A DNA stretch of 64,000 bases. Origin: Stenotrophomonas sp. UBA7346. GTDB taxonomy: Bacteria > Pseudomonadota > Gammaproteobacteria > Xanthomonadales > Xanthomonadaceae. The position numbers were made by a program, and so were the translations under genes. Below the pieces are notes generated by a model. The model saw only the letters and a program-made list of their open reading frames with translations, ran no database searches and had not been told where the DNA came from. How positions within the stretch are numbered: position 1 is the first letter of the stretch; every line of letters begins with the position of its first letter. Location of the stretch: assembly GCA_002471015.1 (NCBI GenBank), contig DKPB01000029.1:71665-135664 (forward strand), read 5' to 3'. This document shows, in pieces, positions 1 to 8,152 of this stretch.

Positions 1-689
1 AGCAGTACCCGATCGCCATGTTCGTGCACGGCGCCGGTTACCTGCAGAACGTGCATGCGCGTTATTCCAACTACTTCCGCGAGCAGATGTTCCACAACCT
101 GCTGGTGCAGAAGGGTTACATCGTGCTGGACATGGACTACCGCGGCAGCGAGGGCTATGGCCGCAACTGGCGCACCGCCATCTACCGCAACATGGGCCAC
201 CCGGAACTGGAAGATTACCTGGACGGCCTGGACTGGCTGGTCGAGACCAAGCAGGGTGACCGCAGCAAGGCCGGCATCTATGGCGGCTCCTACGGCGGCT
301 TCATGACCTATATGGCGCTGTTCCGTTCACCGGGCACGTTCAAGGCCGGCGCCGCGCTGCGTCCGGTCGGTGACTGGCACCAGTACAACCACGCCTACAC
401 CGCCAACATCCTCAACACCCCGGACATCGACCCGGAGGCCTACCGCATCTCCTCGCCGATCGAATATGCCGAGGGCCTGCAGGACAACCTGCTGATCGCG
501 CACGGCATGATGGATGACAACGTGTTCTTCCAGGACTCGGTCAACATGAGCCAGAAGCTGATCGAGCTGCACAAGGACAACTGGTCGATCGCGCCCTATC
601 CGCTGGAACGCCACGGCTATACCCGCGCCGACTCCTGGCTGGACCAGTACAAGCGCATCCTCAAGCTGTTCGAGCAGGAACTGAAGTAA
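1..689 (+). CDS. S9 family (prolyl oligopeptidase-type) peptidase, C-terminal part
   Basis: The gene enters from outside the window; the open frame runs from base 3, so the N-terminal propeller region is not visible. The 229 visible residues form the alpha/beta-hydrolase catalytic domain of S9 serine peptidases (dipeptidyl-peptidase IV / acylaminoacyl peptidase type), which cleave short peptides. The nucleophile Ser lies in GGSYGG (codon 288-290), the acid is one of the Asp pair in HGMMDDNV (about 513-518), and the His is in ERHGYT (612-614). All three are present and correctly ordered, so the enzyme should be active. A strong hairpin terminator follows the stop. Substrate and localisation cannot be read from this part. 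Confidence 0.93.
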   Translation, partial: QYPIAMFVHGAGYLQNVHARYSNYFREQMFHNLLVQKGYIVLDMDYRGSEGYGRNWRTAIYRNMGHPELEDYLDGLDWLVETKQGDRSKAGIYGGSYGGFMTYMALFRSPGTFKAGAALRPVGDWHQYNHAYTANILNTPDIDPEAYRISSPIEYAEGLQDNLLIAHGMMDDNVFFQDSVNMSQKLIELHKDNWSIAPYPLERHGYTRADSWLDQYKRILKLFEQELK

Positions 690-696
690 ACATCTG

Positions 697-726
697 CAAG
701 GGCGCCGCGAGGCGCCCTTGTTGTTT
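697..726 (+). terminator. Rho-independent terminator of the S9 peptidase gene
   Basis: A perfect 10-bp stem (697-706 with 711-720) around a GCGA loop is followed by a T-rich stretch (TTGTTT). It starts 7 bases after the stop codon. Confidence 0.85.
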
Positions 727-761
727 GTGGGGTGCGGTGGATTTTTTTGCGTAAAGCCAAA

Positions 762-863
762 GAGCACCCCTCCCCAGCCCTCCCCTTGGCTGCGCCAAAG
801 GGAGGGAGCCAAGCTGCCCCCTCCCTTGCGCATAGCGCAGGGGAGGGTTGGGGAGAGGTGCTC
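762..863. repeat. Long G/C-rich inverted repeat, CCCTCCCC family
   Basis: The left end reads GAGCACCCCTCCCC and the right end GGGGAGAGGTGCTC, so the whole stretch can fold into one long imperfect hairpin. Inside are further small palindromes of the type CCCTTTGGCGCAGCC. Related copies lie near 7.2-7.6, 20.3-20.5, 26.7-27.1, 37.4-37.6 and 57.2-57.4 kb. It is non-coding in every frame that makes sense. Confidence 0.75.
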
Positions 864-940
864 TTGCTGTTGCCTTTGCTCCAGCACCACCCAAGCCTCC
901 AGTACCATGCCCGCCAAGGAACCCCACCCGCTGGAAGCAC

Positions 941-1375
941 ATGTCCACCACCCACACCCCCATCCGCATCGTCACCGCCGTCATCCTTGATCCACAGCAG
1001 CGCGTGCTGGTGGTGCGCAAGCACGGTTCGGATACCTTCATCCAGCCCGGCGGCAAGCGCGAGCCCGGCGAGGACGCCCTGCAGACGCTGGTACGCGAAC
1101 TGCGCGAGGAGCTGGACATCGGCGTGGATGTGGAACACGCCATCGCCCTGGGCGTGTTCGAGAACGATGCGGTCAACGAACCCGGCCGCCGGGTGCAGGG
1201 TGAGGCCTTCCTGGTGCAGCTGGATGACGGCACACCCCGCGTGCAGGCCGAGATCGCCGAACTGGCCTGGATCCCGCTGCAGCCACCGCATGGGGTGAAA
1301 CTGGCCCCGCTCAGCGCCCAGCACATCCTGCCTGCCGCACGTGCGCTACAGCACCGTACTGGGCAGGCCGGCTGA
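941..1375 (+). CDS. Nudix hydrolase
   Basis: A 144-residue Nudix-fold hydrolase, which typically cleaves nucleoside diphosphates linked to another group. The Nudix box starts at GGKREPGED and continues through RELREELDI; compared with the consensus GX5EX7REUXEEXGU, every catalytic Glu is present but the last Gly is Asp. The ATG at 941 was chosen because GGAAG lies just before it and the Nudix fold begins immediately after (TPIRIVTAV); an upstream in-frame start at 848 would translate the intergenic repeat. The next gene starts about 40 bases past its stop. Substrate is unknown. Confidence 0.88.
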   Translation: MSTTHTPIRIVTAVILDPQQRVLVVRKHGSDTFIQPGGKREPGEDALQTLVRELREELDIGVDVEHAIALGVFENDAVNEPGRRVQGEAFLVQLDDGTPRVQAEIAELAWIPLQPPHGVKLAPLSAQHILPAARALQHRTGQAG

Positions 1376-1415
1376 ATCAGGCGATAGTTCGGCACCGCCC
1401 GACCTGCGAGCCAAT

Positions 1416-1979
1416 GTGACTGCCCCCCGCCCCCGCCCCGACAGCCCCCTCCGCTTCATCGACACCACCGCCAAGCTCTCGCTGTTGATGGCGGTGCTGT
1501 CCATCCTGTGGTGCCTGTGCCAGATCGTGGTGGTGGTGGGCCTGGGCCATCTGGACATCGTCGGCTGGATGCAGGGCGAAGGCCTGCCGGTACCCGCGGT
1601 GTTCTTCTGGCTGGGCCGCCATGCCGCACTGCTGAGCCTGCTGATGCTGCTGGCGTCGGTGGGGCTGCTGGTGGTGTCCTGGGGGTTGCTCAAGCACCGC
1701 GAATGGGGCCGCATCGGCTTTGTCATGTTGCTGGTGCTGATCGCCGTGGCCAACCTGGCCGTCATACCGCTGGTGGACGCGGTGATGCTTGGCCTGCAGA
1801 GCGTGATACCCGCCGACATCCTGCAGTCGGAGCAGGGCCGCGAACTGCGCGTGCAACTGCTGGTAGGCCGCTGGAGCATGTTGCTCCTCACCTGCGGCAG
1901 CGCGCTGGTGATCGCACTGCTGCACGGTTGGCTGGTCATCAAGCTGTACCGGCCGGAGATCCGCCGCATTTTCAGCTGA
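1416..1979 (+). CDS. Inner-membrane protein of unknown function (four predicted helices)
   Basis: The product is about 187 residues with hydrophobic segments around LSLLMAVLSILWCLCQIVVVV, AALLSLLMLLASVGLLVVSW, IGFVMLLVLIAVANLAVIP and SMLLLTCGSALVIALLHG, so probably a four-helix membrane protein. The start is uncertain: GTG at 1416 gives a short Pro-rich N-terminus, while ATG at 1341 would overlap the Nudix gene by 35 bases. No strong ribosome binding site precedes either. It lies between a Nudix hydrolase and hemF with under 70 bases on either side. I do not recognise the family. Confidence 0.72.
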   Translation: MTAPRPRPDSPLRFIDTTAKLSLLMAVLSILWCLCQIVVVVGLGHLDIVGWMQGEGLPVPAVFFWLGRHAALLSLLMLLASVGLLVVSWGLLKHREWGRIGFVMLLVLIAVANLAVIPLVDAVMLGLQSVIPADILQSEQGRELRVQLLVGRWSMLLLTCGSALVIALLHGWLVIKLYRPEIRRIFS

Positions 1980-2027
1980 ACCCGCTCCATGTCCGGCGCT
2001 GCAGCAGGCCAGCCAGCGCGGCTGCGC

Positions 2028-2033
2028 TACAGT
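2028..2033 (+). promoter_or_regulatory. -10 box (TACAGT) of hemF, leaderless type
   Basis: TACAGT ends 6 nt before the hemF ATG at 2040, and there is no Shine-Dalgarno sequence in between. Transcription would therefore start at or next to the A of ATG. Confidence 0.5.
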
Positions 2034-2039
2034 ACGCAC

Positions 2040-2936
2040 ATGAACGAATTCGACCGTGTACGCGACTACCTCACCGGCCTGCAGGACCGCATCTGCGCCG
2101 CCATCGAGCAGGCCGACGGCCAAGCCCGTTTCAACGAAGACCGCTGGCAGCGTGCCGAAGGTGGTGGCGGCCGCACCCGCATCCTGCGCGATGGCGCGGT
2201 GTTTGAGCAGGCCGGCATTGGTTTTTCCGATGTCGCCGGCACCCGCCTGCCGCCCTCGGCCTCGGCCAATCGGCCCGAACTGGCTGGTGCCTCGTGGCGG
2301 GCCTGTGGCGTGTCGCTGGTGTTCCACCCCAGCAACCCCTACCTGCCCACCACGCATGCCAACGTGCGCTACTTCCAGGCCGAGTTGAATGGCCGCACGG
2401 TCGCGGCCTGGTTCGGCGGCGGTTTCGACCTGACCCCGTTCTATCCCTTCGACGAGGATGTGCTGCACTGGCACACCGTTGCGCGCGACTTGTGCGCCCC
2501 CTACGGCGCCGACCGCTACGCCGCGCACAAGCGCTGGTGCGATGAGTACTTCTTCCTCAAGCACCGCAACGAGACCCGTGGCGTCGGTGGTCTGTTCTTC
2601 GATGACCTGCACCACGATTTCGAAACCGACTTCGCTTACATGCAGGCGGTGGGCGATGGTTTCCTCGATGCCTACCTGCCCATCGTAGAACGCCGCAAGG
2701 ACACCCCGTACGGCGAGCGCGAGCGCGAGTTCCAGCTCTACCGCCGCGGCCGCTACGTCGAGTTCAACCTGGTTTACGACCGTGGCACGCTGTTCGGCCT
2801 GCAAAGCGGCGGCCGCAGCGAGAGCATCCTGATGAGCCTGCCCCCGCGCGTGCGCTGGGAGTATGGCTACCAGCCGGACACCGGCAGCGACGAAGCCCGC
2901 CTGGCCGACTACCTGGTCCCACGCGACTGGCTGTAG
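2040..2936 (+). CDS. hemF: Coproporphyrinogen III oxidase, aerobic
   Basis: HemF oxidatively decarboxylates coproporphyrinogen III to protoporphyrinogen IX in heme synthesis, using O2. The 298-residue product has the usual family length and family motifs such as GGGGRTRIL, ANVRYF, WFGGGFDLTP and the C-terminal LPPRVRWEYG. The ATG at 2040 starts MNEFDRVRDYL; an in-frame ATG at 1989 would only add low-complexity residues. A -10-like TACAGT sits 6 nt upstream, suggesting a leaderless mRNA. The TAG stop codon is part of the GTAG that opens a SMAG repeat. Confidence 0.97.
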   Translation: MNEFDRVRDYLTGLQDRICAAIEQADGQARFNEDRWQRAEGGGGRTRILRDGAVFEQAGIGFSDVAGTRLPPSASANRPELAGASWRACGVSLVFHPSNPYLPTTHANVRYFQAELNGRTVAAWFGGGFDLTPFYPFDEDVLHWHTVARDLCAPYGADRYAAHKRWCDEYFFLKHRNETRGVGGLFFDDLHHDFETDFAYMQAVGDGFLDAYLPIVERRKDTPYGEREREFQLYRRGRYVEFNLVYDRGTLFGLQSGGRSESILMSLPPRVRWEYGYQPDTGSDEARLADYLVPRDWL

Positions 2937-3217
2937 TGCCGAGCCATGCTCGGCAAAAGCATTACAAGCAATCCCCAACCGTAGTGCCGAGCCATGCTCG
3001 GCAAGGGCATTACAAGCAGCACCGTGAAACCGTCGCAAACCGCGAAACCAACGGCAACAAAATGGAGGTGGTATCTGCGATCGGATAGACCACGTGCTTT
3101 CGTGGCGTACACCGTGTCCGCGCAGCTGGATTGCTGATAAAGCCTCTGCCGAGCATGGCTCGGCACTACAATTGGGCCCTATCGGTAACGCCTGTGCCGA
3201 GCATGGCTCGGCACTAC
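2933..3217. repeat. Four SMAG (GTAG) hairpins between hemF and the DUF421 gene
   Basis: Two copies read GTAGTGCCGAGC-CAT-GCTCGGC on the plus strand (2933-2954, 2981-3002). Two lie in the opposite orientation, ending GGCTCGGCACTAC (3148-3169, 3196-3217). Each folds into a 7-bp stem with a 3-nt loop. The first supplies the TAG stop of hemF and the last the TAG stop of the convergent DUF421 gene. The 145 bases between the two pairs hold no recognisable gene. Confidence 0.9.
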
Positions 3218-3693
3218 CTGTCCTTCTTCAGGATGATGGTGATATGGCCATTGGTTTCCAGCAGGGCCACGTCGACTTCCTCCACCTCATCGCAGCCGGC
3301 ATCGCGCATGGCCTTGGCAAAATCGGCCTTGCTTACCAGCTCGCGCCGCAGCACGTTCTGCAATACGTGGCCGTGACGTGCCAGCACCACCGGCTCGCCT
3401 TCAATCACCCGTTCGACGATAGGGCTGCGCGTGGTGATCCAACCCACGAAGTAGTTCAACACGATCAGCGTGGCCGCCAGCAGCAGGCCACCACCCAATG
3501 AGGTGTCCTGCCCCAGCAAGGCGTTCTGCACGGCATTGCCCAGCAGCACCAGCAACAACATGTCGAAGGGTGTGAATTGCCCCAGTGCGCGTTTGCCGGC
3601 CACCCGCACCATCGCCAGCACCACGACATAGACGATGACCGCGCGCAGGATGAACTCCCACCACGGCATGGCCAGTGCAAACAGGTCAGACAT
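3214..3693 (-). CDS. DUF421 / YetF-like membrane protein
   Basis: A 159-residue protein of the DUF421 (YetF) family: an N-terminal membrane part with three predicted helices (from WWEFILRAVIVYVVVLAMV, and the GNAVQNALLG and LLLAATLIVLNYFVGWI stretches), then the small cytoplasmic YetF domain (ERVIEGEPVVLARHG, SKADFAKAMRDAG, EEVDVALLETNG). Family members are conserved but of unclear function; some relatives have been linked to spore germination or envelope stress. The start is supported by GGAGGG just upstream of the ATG at 3693. The stop codon is embedded in a SMAG repeat. Confidence 0.9.
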   Translation of the reverse strand: MSDLFALAMPWWEFILRAVIVYVVVLAMVRVAGKRALGQFTPFDMLLLVLLGNAVQNALLGQDTSLGGGLLLAATLIVLNYFVGWITTRSPIVERVIEGEPVVLARHGHVLQNVLRRELVSKADFAKAMRDAGCDEVEEVDVALLETNGHITIILKKDR

Positions 3694-3797
3694 GATTCCC
3701 CTCCATCATCCGATGTGGTCATCCTCTGCCAATGCGGATAAAGATGCTGCGAGAAGCGCGACGACCGCAAGGTCGCCATAACCCGTTTCATTTGCCG

Positions 3798-3924
3798 CAA
3801 AAAAGAAGCCCCGCCGACCAGGGGGGGGTCGACGGGGCCGGGGAGCGGGCATTTGGGGAGGAATCCCCGCTCCGAGATCTGCTCCAGGGGATGGGAGAGA
3901 TCCGCGACAGACGTTGCGCCTGTC
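3798..3924 (-). ncRNA. C-rich-loop small RNA, probable homologue of Xanthomonas sX13
   Basis: Downstream of polA and on the same strand lie three consecutive hairpins whose loops are all C-rich in the RNA: stem 3898-3902/3876-3880 (loop CTCCCATCCCC...), stem 3866-3873/3842-3849 (loop ...CCTCCCC...), and the terminator stem 3827-3838/3808-3819 (loop CCCCCCT), followed by TTCTTTTTT. A small GACAG...CTGTC stem (3906-3924) precedes them, and a GATATA -10-like box lies at 3931-3936. In Xanthomonas the roughly 115-nt sRNA sX13 has C-rich hairpin loops and is encoded next to polA, so position, size and structure agree. Homology is inferred from architecture, not from an alignment; the 5' end is approximate. 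Confidence 0.7.
3799..3838 (-). terminator. Intrinsic terminator of the sX13-like RNA
   Basis: A 12-bp stem (3827-3838 with 3808-3819; one G-U pair in RNA) is followed on the minus strand by TTCTTTTTT. It also forms the third C-rich loop of the sRNA. Confidence 0.8.
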
Positions 3925-4092
3925 GAGAGCTATATCACCACCTTCAACCTTGATGAATCGTGAAGAATCCGTCTTTCTCCCAAAAATATTTAGGAGGGAT
4001 TCATCCATTAAAAACACGGGGTTTTCTTGAATACGGCGCGCCGTGACGCACCGTTTCATAAACTGGCGCATTAACGTTAAGAAACTGGAAAA

Positions 4093-6861
4093 TCAGTGTG
4101 CCTGATCCCAGTTTTCCCCGATTCCGGTGTCCACTACCAGGGGTACACGCAATGTCGCAGCCGACGCCATCCGTGACTCGACTTCCGCGCGCAAGGTGTC
4201 GATGAATGCGATGTCGGCCTCGAATACCAGTTCGTCGTGCACCTGCAGGATCATCCTGGCCTTGTCGCTGTGCCGCTGCAGCCAGGCGTCCACGCTGACC
4301 ATCGCCCGCTTGATGATGTCCGCCGCGGTGCCCTGCATCGGCGCATTGATGGCGGCGCGCTCGGCGCCGGCACGCAGGCCCTGGTTGCGGGCGTGGATGT
4401 CATTCAAATACAGGCGACGGCCAAACAGGGTTTCCACATAGCCCTGCTCGCGTGCCTGCGCACGCATGCGCTCCATGAAGTCACGCACCGCCGGATAACG
4501 GCTGAAATACAGCGCCACATAATCCTGCGCCTGGCCGCGGTCGATGCCGAGGTTCTTGGCCAGGCCAAAAGCGCTCATGCCGTACATCAGGCCGAAGTTG
4601 ATTGCCTTGGCGGCGCGGCGCTCGTTCGCCGTCACCTCGTCCAGCGCGCGGCCGAACACTTCGGCCGCCGTTGCGCGGTGCACGTCGGCGCCCTGCTCGA
4701 ACGCACGCACCAGACCCGGGTCTTCGGACAGATGCGCCATGATCCGCAGTTCGATCTGCGAGTAGTCGCAGGCCATCAGCTTGCGGCCCGGCGGGGCGAC
4801 GAAGGCCTTGCGGATGCGGCGGCCATCCTCGGTGCGCACCGGGATGTTCTGCAGGTTGGGATCGGACGAAGACAGCCGCCCGGTTGCCGCACCGGACTGG
4901 TGGTAGCTGGTGTGCACGCGGCCGGTATCCGGATTGACCATCTCCGGCAGCTTGTCGGTATAGGTGCTGCGCAACTTGGTCAGGCCGCGGTATTCCAGGA
5001 TCACCCGCGGCAGCTCATGCTGCTCGGCAATCGCCTCCAGCGCCTCTTCGTTCGTGCTGGGCTGGCCCTTGGGGGTTTTCACCAGCGCCGGCAGGCCAAG
5101 CTCGTCGAACAACACCGCCTGCAACTGCTTGGGCGAATCCAGGTTGAAGGTATGCCCGGCCAGCTCGGTGGCCTTCTGCTGCGCGGCCAGCATGCGCGCG
5201 GACAGGTCATTGCTCTGCCGCTTCAGCTCGGCCGCGTCGATGCGCACGCCATTGGCCTCGATGCGCGCCAACACCGGCACCAGCGGCATCTCGATGTCGC
5301 GGTACACGCTTTCCAGCGACGCTATCGCCGCCAGCTGCGGGGCCAGCACGCGGTGCAGGCGCAGGGTGATATCGGCGTCTTCGGCGGCGTAGGCAGCAGC
5401 TTCGTCGATGCCGACCTGGGCAAAGGATATCTGCTTGGCACCCTTGCCGGCCACGTCCTCGAACTTGGTGGTGGTGTAGCCGAGGTAGCGCTGCGCCAGC
5501 GAATCCATGTCATGGCGGGTGGCAGTGGAGTTGAGCACGAAGCTTTCCAGCATCGTGTCATCGGCATAGCCCTGCACGTCCACGCCATGGCGGCGCAGCA
5601 CGTGGATGTCGTACTTGCCGTGCTGGCCCAGCTTCTTCTTGCCGGCGTCCTCCAGCAACGGCTTGAGCGCGTCCAGCACCTGCTGCAGGGGCAGCTGCTC
5701 GGGCGCACCCGGATAGGTGTGGCCCACCGGGATATAGGCGCCCTTGCCCGGCTCAACCGCCAGACTGATGCCGACCAGGCTGGCGCGCATCGCATCCAGC
5801 GCGTCGGTTTCGGTATCGAAGGCGAATTCGTCGGCGGCCTGCAGACGTTCCACCCAAGCCTGCAATTGTTCGGTGGTGAATACCGTTTCGTATTCACCCT
5901 TGGCCGCCATGGTCGGATCAAGGCCGCTCACCGGTTCGCTGTCGGCTGCCTTGGCATAGCCGGCAGCAGTGCCACGCAGGCTGGGCTTGCTGTCGGCAGC
6001 CACGTCCGGCGCGGCCACGCCGCCCAGCTCACGCAAGGCCTGGGTGAAGCCGTAACGCGCATACAGCTCGCGCAGCGCCTCCACATGCTGCTCGCGCAGC
6101 TTCAGGTCGCGCGGTCCCTGTTCCAGCGGCACATCGGTGCGGATGGTGACCAGGTCACGGTTCAGCGGCAGCCGCGGCAGCGCGGCGCGCAGGTTCTCGC
6201 CGATCTTGCCCTTCATGGTCGGGGCGGCGGCAATCACGCCGTCCAGGTCGTTGTACTCGGCCAGCCACTTGGCAGCGGTCTTGGGGCCGCACTTCTCCAC
6301 GCCGGGCACGTTGTCGACGGTGTCACCCATCAACGCCAGGTAATCGACGATCTGCTCGGCACGCACGCCGAACTTGTCCATCACCGCCACGTCCGAATCG
6401 GTACGGCTGCCGGTCATGGTATTGACCAGCACCACGCCCGGACGCACCAGCTGGGCAAAATCCTTGTCGCCGGTGGAGATGGTGACCTCCAGGCCGTCCT
6501 TGGCACCGGCCAGGGCCAGGGTGCCGATCACGTCATCGGCTTCCACGCCGTCCACGCGCAGGATGTCGATACCCAGCGCCTGCACGATGTCGCACATCGG
6601 CTGCACCTGCGAGCGCAGGTCGTCGGGCATCGGCGGACGGTTGGCCTTGTACTCGGCATACATGTCATCGCGGAAGGTCTTGCCCGGCGCATCCACCACG
6701 AAGGCGACGTATTCGGGCTTTTCCTTCAGCGTGGAACGCAGCATGTTGACCACGCCGAACAGCGCGCCGGTGGGCTCGCCATTTGCATTGGTCAGTGGCG
6801 GGAGCGCGTGGAACGCGCGGTACAGGTAACTGGAACCGTCAATAAGGACTAATCTGCTCAT
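4093..6861 (-). CDS. polA: DNA polymerase I
   Basis: A 922-residue Pol I, which fills gaps and removes RNA primers in replication and repair. Order of domains: 5'-3' exonuclease (about 1-290, starting MSRLVLIDGSSYLYRAFHAL), an Ala/Ser-rich linker (about 290-330), a 3'-5' exonuclease with an intact DxE motif (FAFDTETD, about 347) and the polymerase domain with motif A DYSQIELR (about 697), motif B RRAAKAINFGLMYG (about 754) and motif C QVHDELVFE (about 874). All activities look intact. No Shine-Dalgarno precedes the ATG; a TAGAAT box ends 6 nt upstream. It is divergent from the DUF2782 gene and followed by the sX13-like RNA. Confidence 0.98.
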   Translation of the reverse strand: MSRLVLIDGSSYLYRAFHALPPLTNANGEPTGALFGVVNMLRSTLKEKPEYVAFVVDAPGKTFRDDMYAEYKANRPPMPDDLRSQVQPMCDIVQALGIDILRVDGVEADDVIGTLALAGAKDGLEVTISTGDKDFAQLVRPGVVLVNTMTGSRTDSDVAVMDKFGVRAEQIVDYLALMGDTVDNVPGVEKCGPKTAAKWLAEYNDLDGVIAAAPTMKGKIGENLRAALPRLPLNRDLVTIRTDVPLEQGPRDLKLREQHVEALRELYARYGFTQALRELGGVAAPDVAADSKPSLRGTAAGYAKAADSEPVSGLDPTMAAKGEYETVFTTEQLQAWVERLQAADEFAFDTETDALDAMRASLVGISLAVEPGKGAYIPVGHTYPGAPEQLPLQQVLDALKPLLEDAGKKKLGQHGKYDIHVLRRHGVDVQGYADDTMLESFVLNSTATRHDMDSLAQRYLGYTTTKFEDVAGKGAKQISFAQVGIDEAAAYAAEDADITLRLHRVLAPQLAAIASLESVYRDIEMPLVPVLARIEANGVRIDAAELKRQSNDLSARMLAAQQKATELAGHTFNLDSPKQLQAVLFDELGLPALVKTPKGQPSTNEEALEAIAEQHELPRVILEYRGLTKLRSTYTDKLPEMVNPDTGRVHTSYHQSGAATGRLSSSDPNLQNIPVRTEDGRRIRKAFVAPPGRKLMACDYSQIELRIMAHLSEDPGLVRAFEQGADVHRATAAEVFGRALDEVTANERRAAKAINFGLMYGMSAFGLAKNLGIDRGQAQDYVALYFSRYPAVRDFMERMRAQAREQGYVETLFGRRLYLNDIHARNQGLRAGAERAAINAPMQGTAADIIKRAMVSVDAWLQRHSDKARMILQVHDELVFEADIAFIDTLRAEVESRMASAATLRVPLVVDTGIGENWDQAH

Positions 6862-6867
6862 GCGCTG

Positions 6868-6873
6868 ATTCTA
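6868..6873 (-). promoter_or_regulatory. -10 box (TAGAAT) of polA, leaderless type
   Basis: TAGAAT on the minus strand ends 6 nt before the polA ATG. No ribosome binding site fits in the gap, so the transcript probably begins at the start codon. Confidence 0.5.
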
Positions 6874-6938
6874 CGCGGCGGGCCGCTGCTGCACGTGGAC
6901 AGGCATAATCAGGCCATCCCATCCAAGGAACCACCACC

Positions 6939-7220
6939 ATGAAGCCCTTGCTGCTGATCCCCCTGTTGGCCCTGGCTGGCTGCGCCACCCTGGGCGACGG
7001 CGCGCCGCCGGTAGATGTCAAAGGTGCGGACATCACCCGCAAGTCGATGGACAACGGCGATACCGTCGAGGAGTACCGCGTGGGTGGCACCCTGCGCATG
7101 GTCAAAGTGACGCCGTCCCGTGGCGCCCCGTTCTACATGTACGACCGCGATGGCGACGGCCGCATGGACAGCGACAAGGACGGCACCAAGCCGGTGTACT
7201 GGAAGCTGTATAGCTGGTGA
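6939..7220 (+). CDS. DUF2782 lipoprotein
   Basis: A 93-residue small lipoprotein. Its signal peptide MKPLLLIPLLALAGC ends in a lipobox (LAGC), so the mature protein is anchored by Cys15. The DUF2782 core includes VEEYRVGGTLRMVKVTP and PFYMYDRDGDGRMD. The stretch DRDGDGRMDSDKDG has the DxDxDG spacing of a calcium-binding loop, which could bind Ca2+ (inference). CCAAGGAACC precedes the ATG as ribosome binding site, and a CATAAT -10-like box lies at 6904-6909. It is divergent from polA. Function is unknown. Confidence 0.9.
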   Translation: MKPLLLIPLLALAGCATLGDGAPPVDVKGADITRKSMDNGDTVEEYRVGGTLRMVKVTPSRGAPFYMYDRDGDGRMDSDKDGTKPVYWKLYSW

Positions 7221-7225
7221 GCCTT

Positions 7226-7569
7226 AGCTCCCTCCCTTGCGCACAGCGCAGGGGAGGGCTGGGGAGGGGTGCTTTTGGTGGCCAATCCTGAAGGCCCGCA
7301 GGCCCACTCCCCCGGCAAAACAAAGCCCTCGAATCGAGGGCTTTGTTGATTCTGGTTGCTGGTCTCTTTGGAGACACAGCGAAAAGCACCCCTCCCCAGC
7401 CCTCCCCTTTGCCTTCGGCAAAAGGGAGGGGGCCAAGCTTTGCCCCTCCCCTTTGGCGTAGCCAAGGGGGAGGTTGGGAGGGGGTGGTTTTGCCTTGGGC
7501 TTTTGTGGTTCAGCCAAGAGCTCCCTCCACAGCCCTCCCTTCGCTACGCGAAAGGAAGGAAGCAAAGCC
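7226..7569. repeat. Repeat-filled gap: G/C-rich inverted repeats and a central terminator
   Basis: The 349 bases between the lipoprotein and stress-protein genes carry no credible gene. They contain three blocks of the CCCTCCCC/GGGGAGGG inverted-repeat family (about 7228-7275, 7385-7490 and 7515-7560) around one intrinsic terminator at 7317-7349. The two halves face each other, so the stretch separates two convergent transcripts. Confidence 0.75.
7317..7349. terminator. Bidirectional terminator between convergent genes
   Basis: A perfect 11-bp stem (7321-7331 with 7335-7345), loop AAT, has AAAA on its left and TTGATT on its right, so it can act on both strands. Confidence 0.85.
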
Positions 7570-8019
7570 TCAGCGGATCACCAGCACCGGTACCGTGCTG
7601 CGGGCCAGCACTTCGGCTGTCTGGCTGCCCAGCAGTACCCGGGTGACGCCACGGCGGCCGTGCGAGGTCATCACAACCAGGTCGCTGCCGCAGGCATTGG
7701 CGGTGTCGATGATGCCGTCGGCGGCGTAACGGTCCAGCACGTGGTGGGTCTGGACGTTGGCAACATCGGCCGCATGGGCTGCAGCCAAGGCCGGCTGCAG
7801 GATCTTCTGCGCAGCTTCCTCGCGGTCCTTCTTGTATTCCGGACTGGCCTCGTAGCCGGCGCTCCAGCCCATGGCGTCGTACATGCCCACCGCCCAAGGC
7901 TCGGAAACCGTGACGATGTCGGCATGTGCGCCCAACTGGGCAGCCAGTTCCAGCCCCTTGGCCAGGCCCTTGGCGGAAAGCTCGGAACCGTCGGTGGCGA
8001 TCAGGATGCGCTTGTACAT
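7570..8019 (-). CDS. Universal stress protein (UspA family)
   Basis: A 149-residue single-domain universal stress protein. It begins MYKRILIATDGS with the family Asp, and ends with the nucleotide-binding motif SHG-x9-GS (SHGRRGVTRVLLGSQ) and PVLVIR; the first Gly of the usual G-x2-G is Thr here. Such proteins bind ATP or AMP and support stress survival. The ATG at 8019 is set by a textbook AAGGAG seven bases upstream; a longer frame to 8097 lacks this. It ends next to the repeat block shared with the convergent lipoprotein gene. Confidence 0.93.
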   Translation of the reverse strand: MYKRILIATDGSELSAKGLAKGLELAAQLGAHADIVTVSEPWAVGMYDAMGWSAGYEASPEYKKDREEAAQKILQPALAAAHAADVANVQTHHVLDRYAADGIIDTANACGSDLVVMTSHGRRGVTRVLLGSQTAEVLARSTVPVLVIR

Positions 8020-8152
8020 GGCAGTTCTCCTTGGATGAAAGGGGGTGGTGACACCATTGCACACCCGATGGTGCCCCCATGCCTTGCGCCAAATCAAACC
8101 GGGACCCTCAAACGTTGACCCATACCTCCCAGTGTGGTCCGCCGTCCCAGCG

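Noticed and set aside
2909..3166. Minus-strand open frame over the SMAG repeats after hemF
   Set aside because: Its translation is mostly the repeat itself (recurring PSMARHY), without a ribosome site or family resemblance.
3706..4071. Minus-strand frame of 121 codons between polA and the DUF421 gene
   Set aside because: It crosses the sRNA and its terminator, has no ribosome site and ends in low-complexity sequence; the RNA explanation fits better.
4237..6852. Long 871-codon plus-strand frame opposite polA
   Set aside because: It is the antisense shadow of polA; high GC opens this frame. The composition is His/Gln/Arg-biased and no domain is visible.
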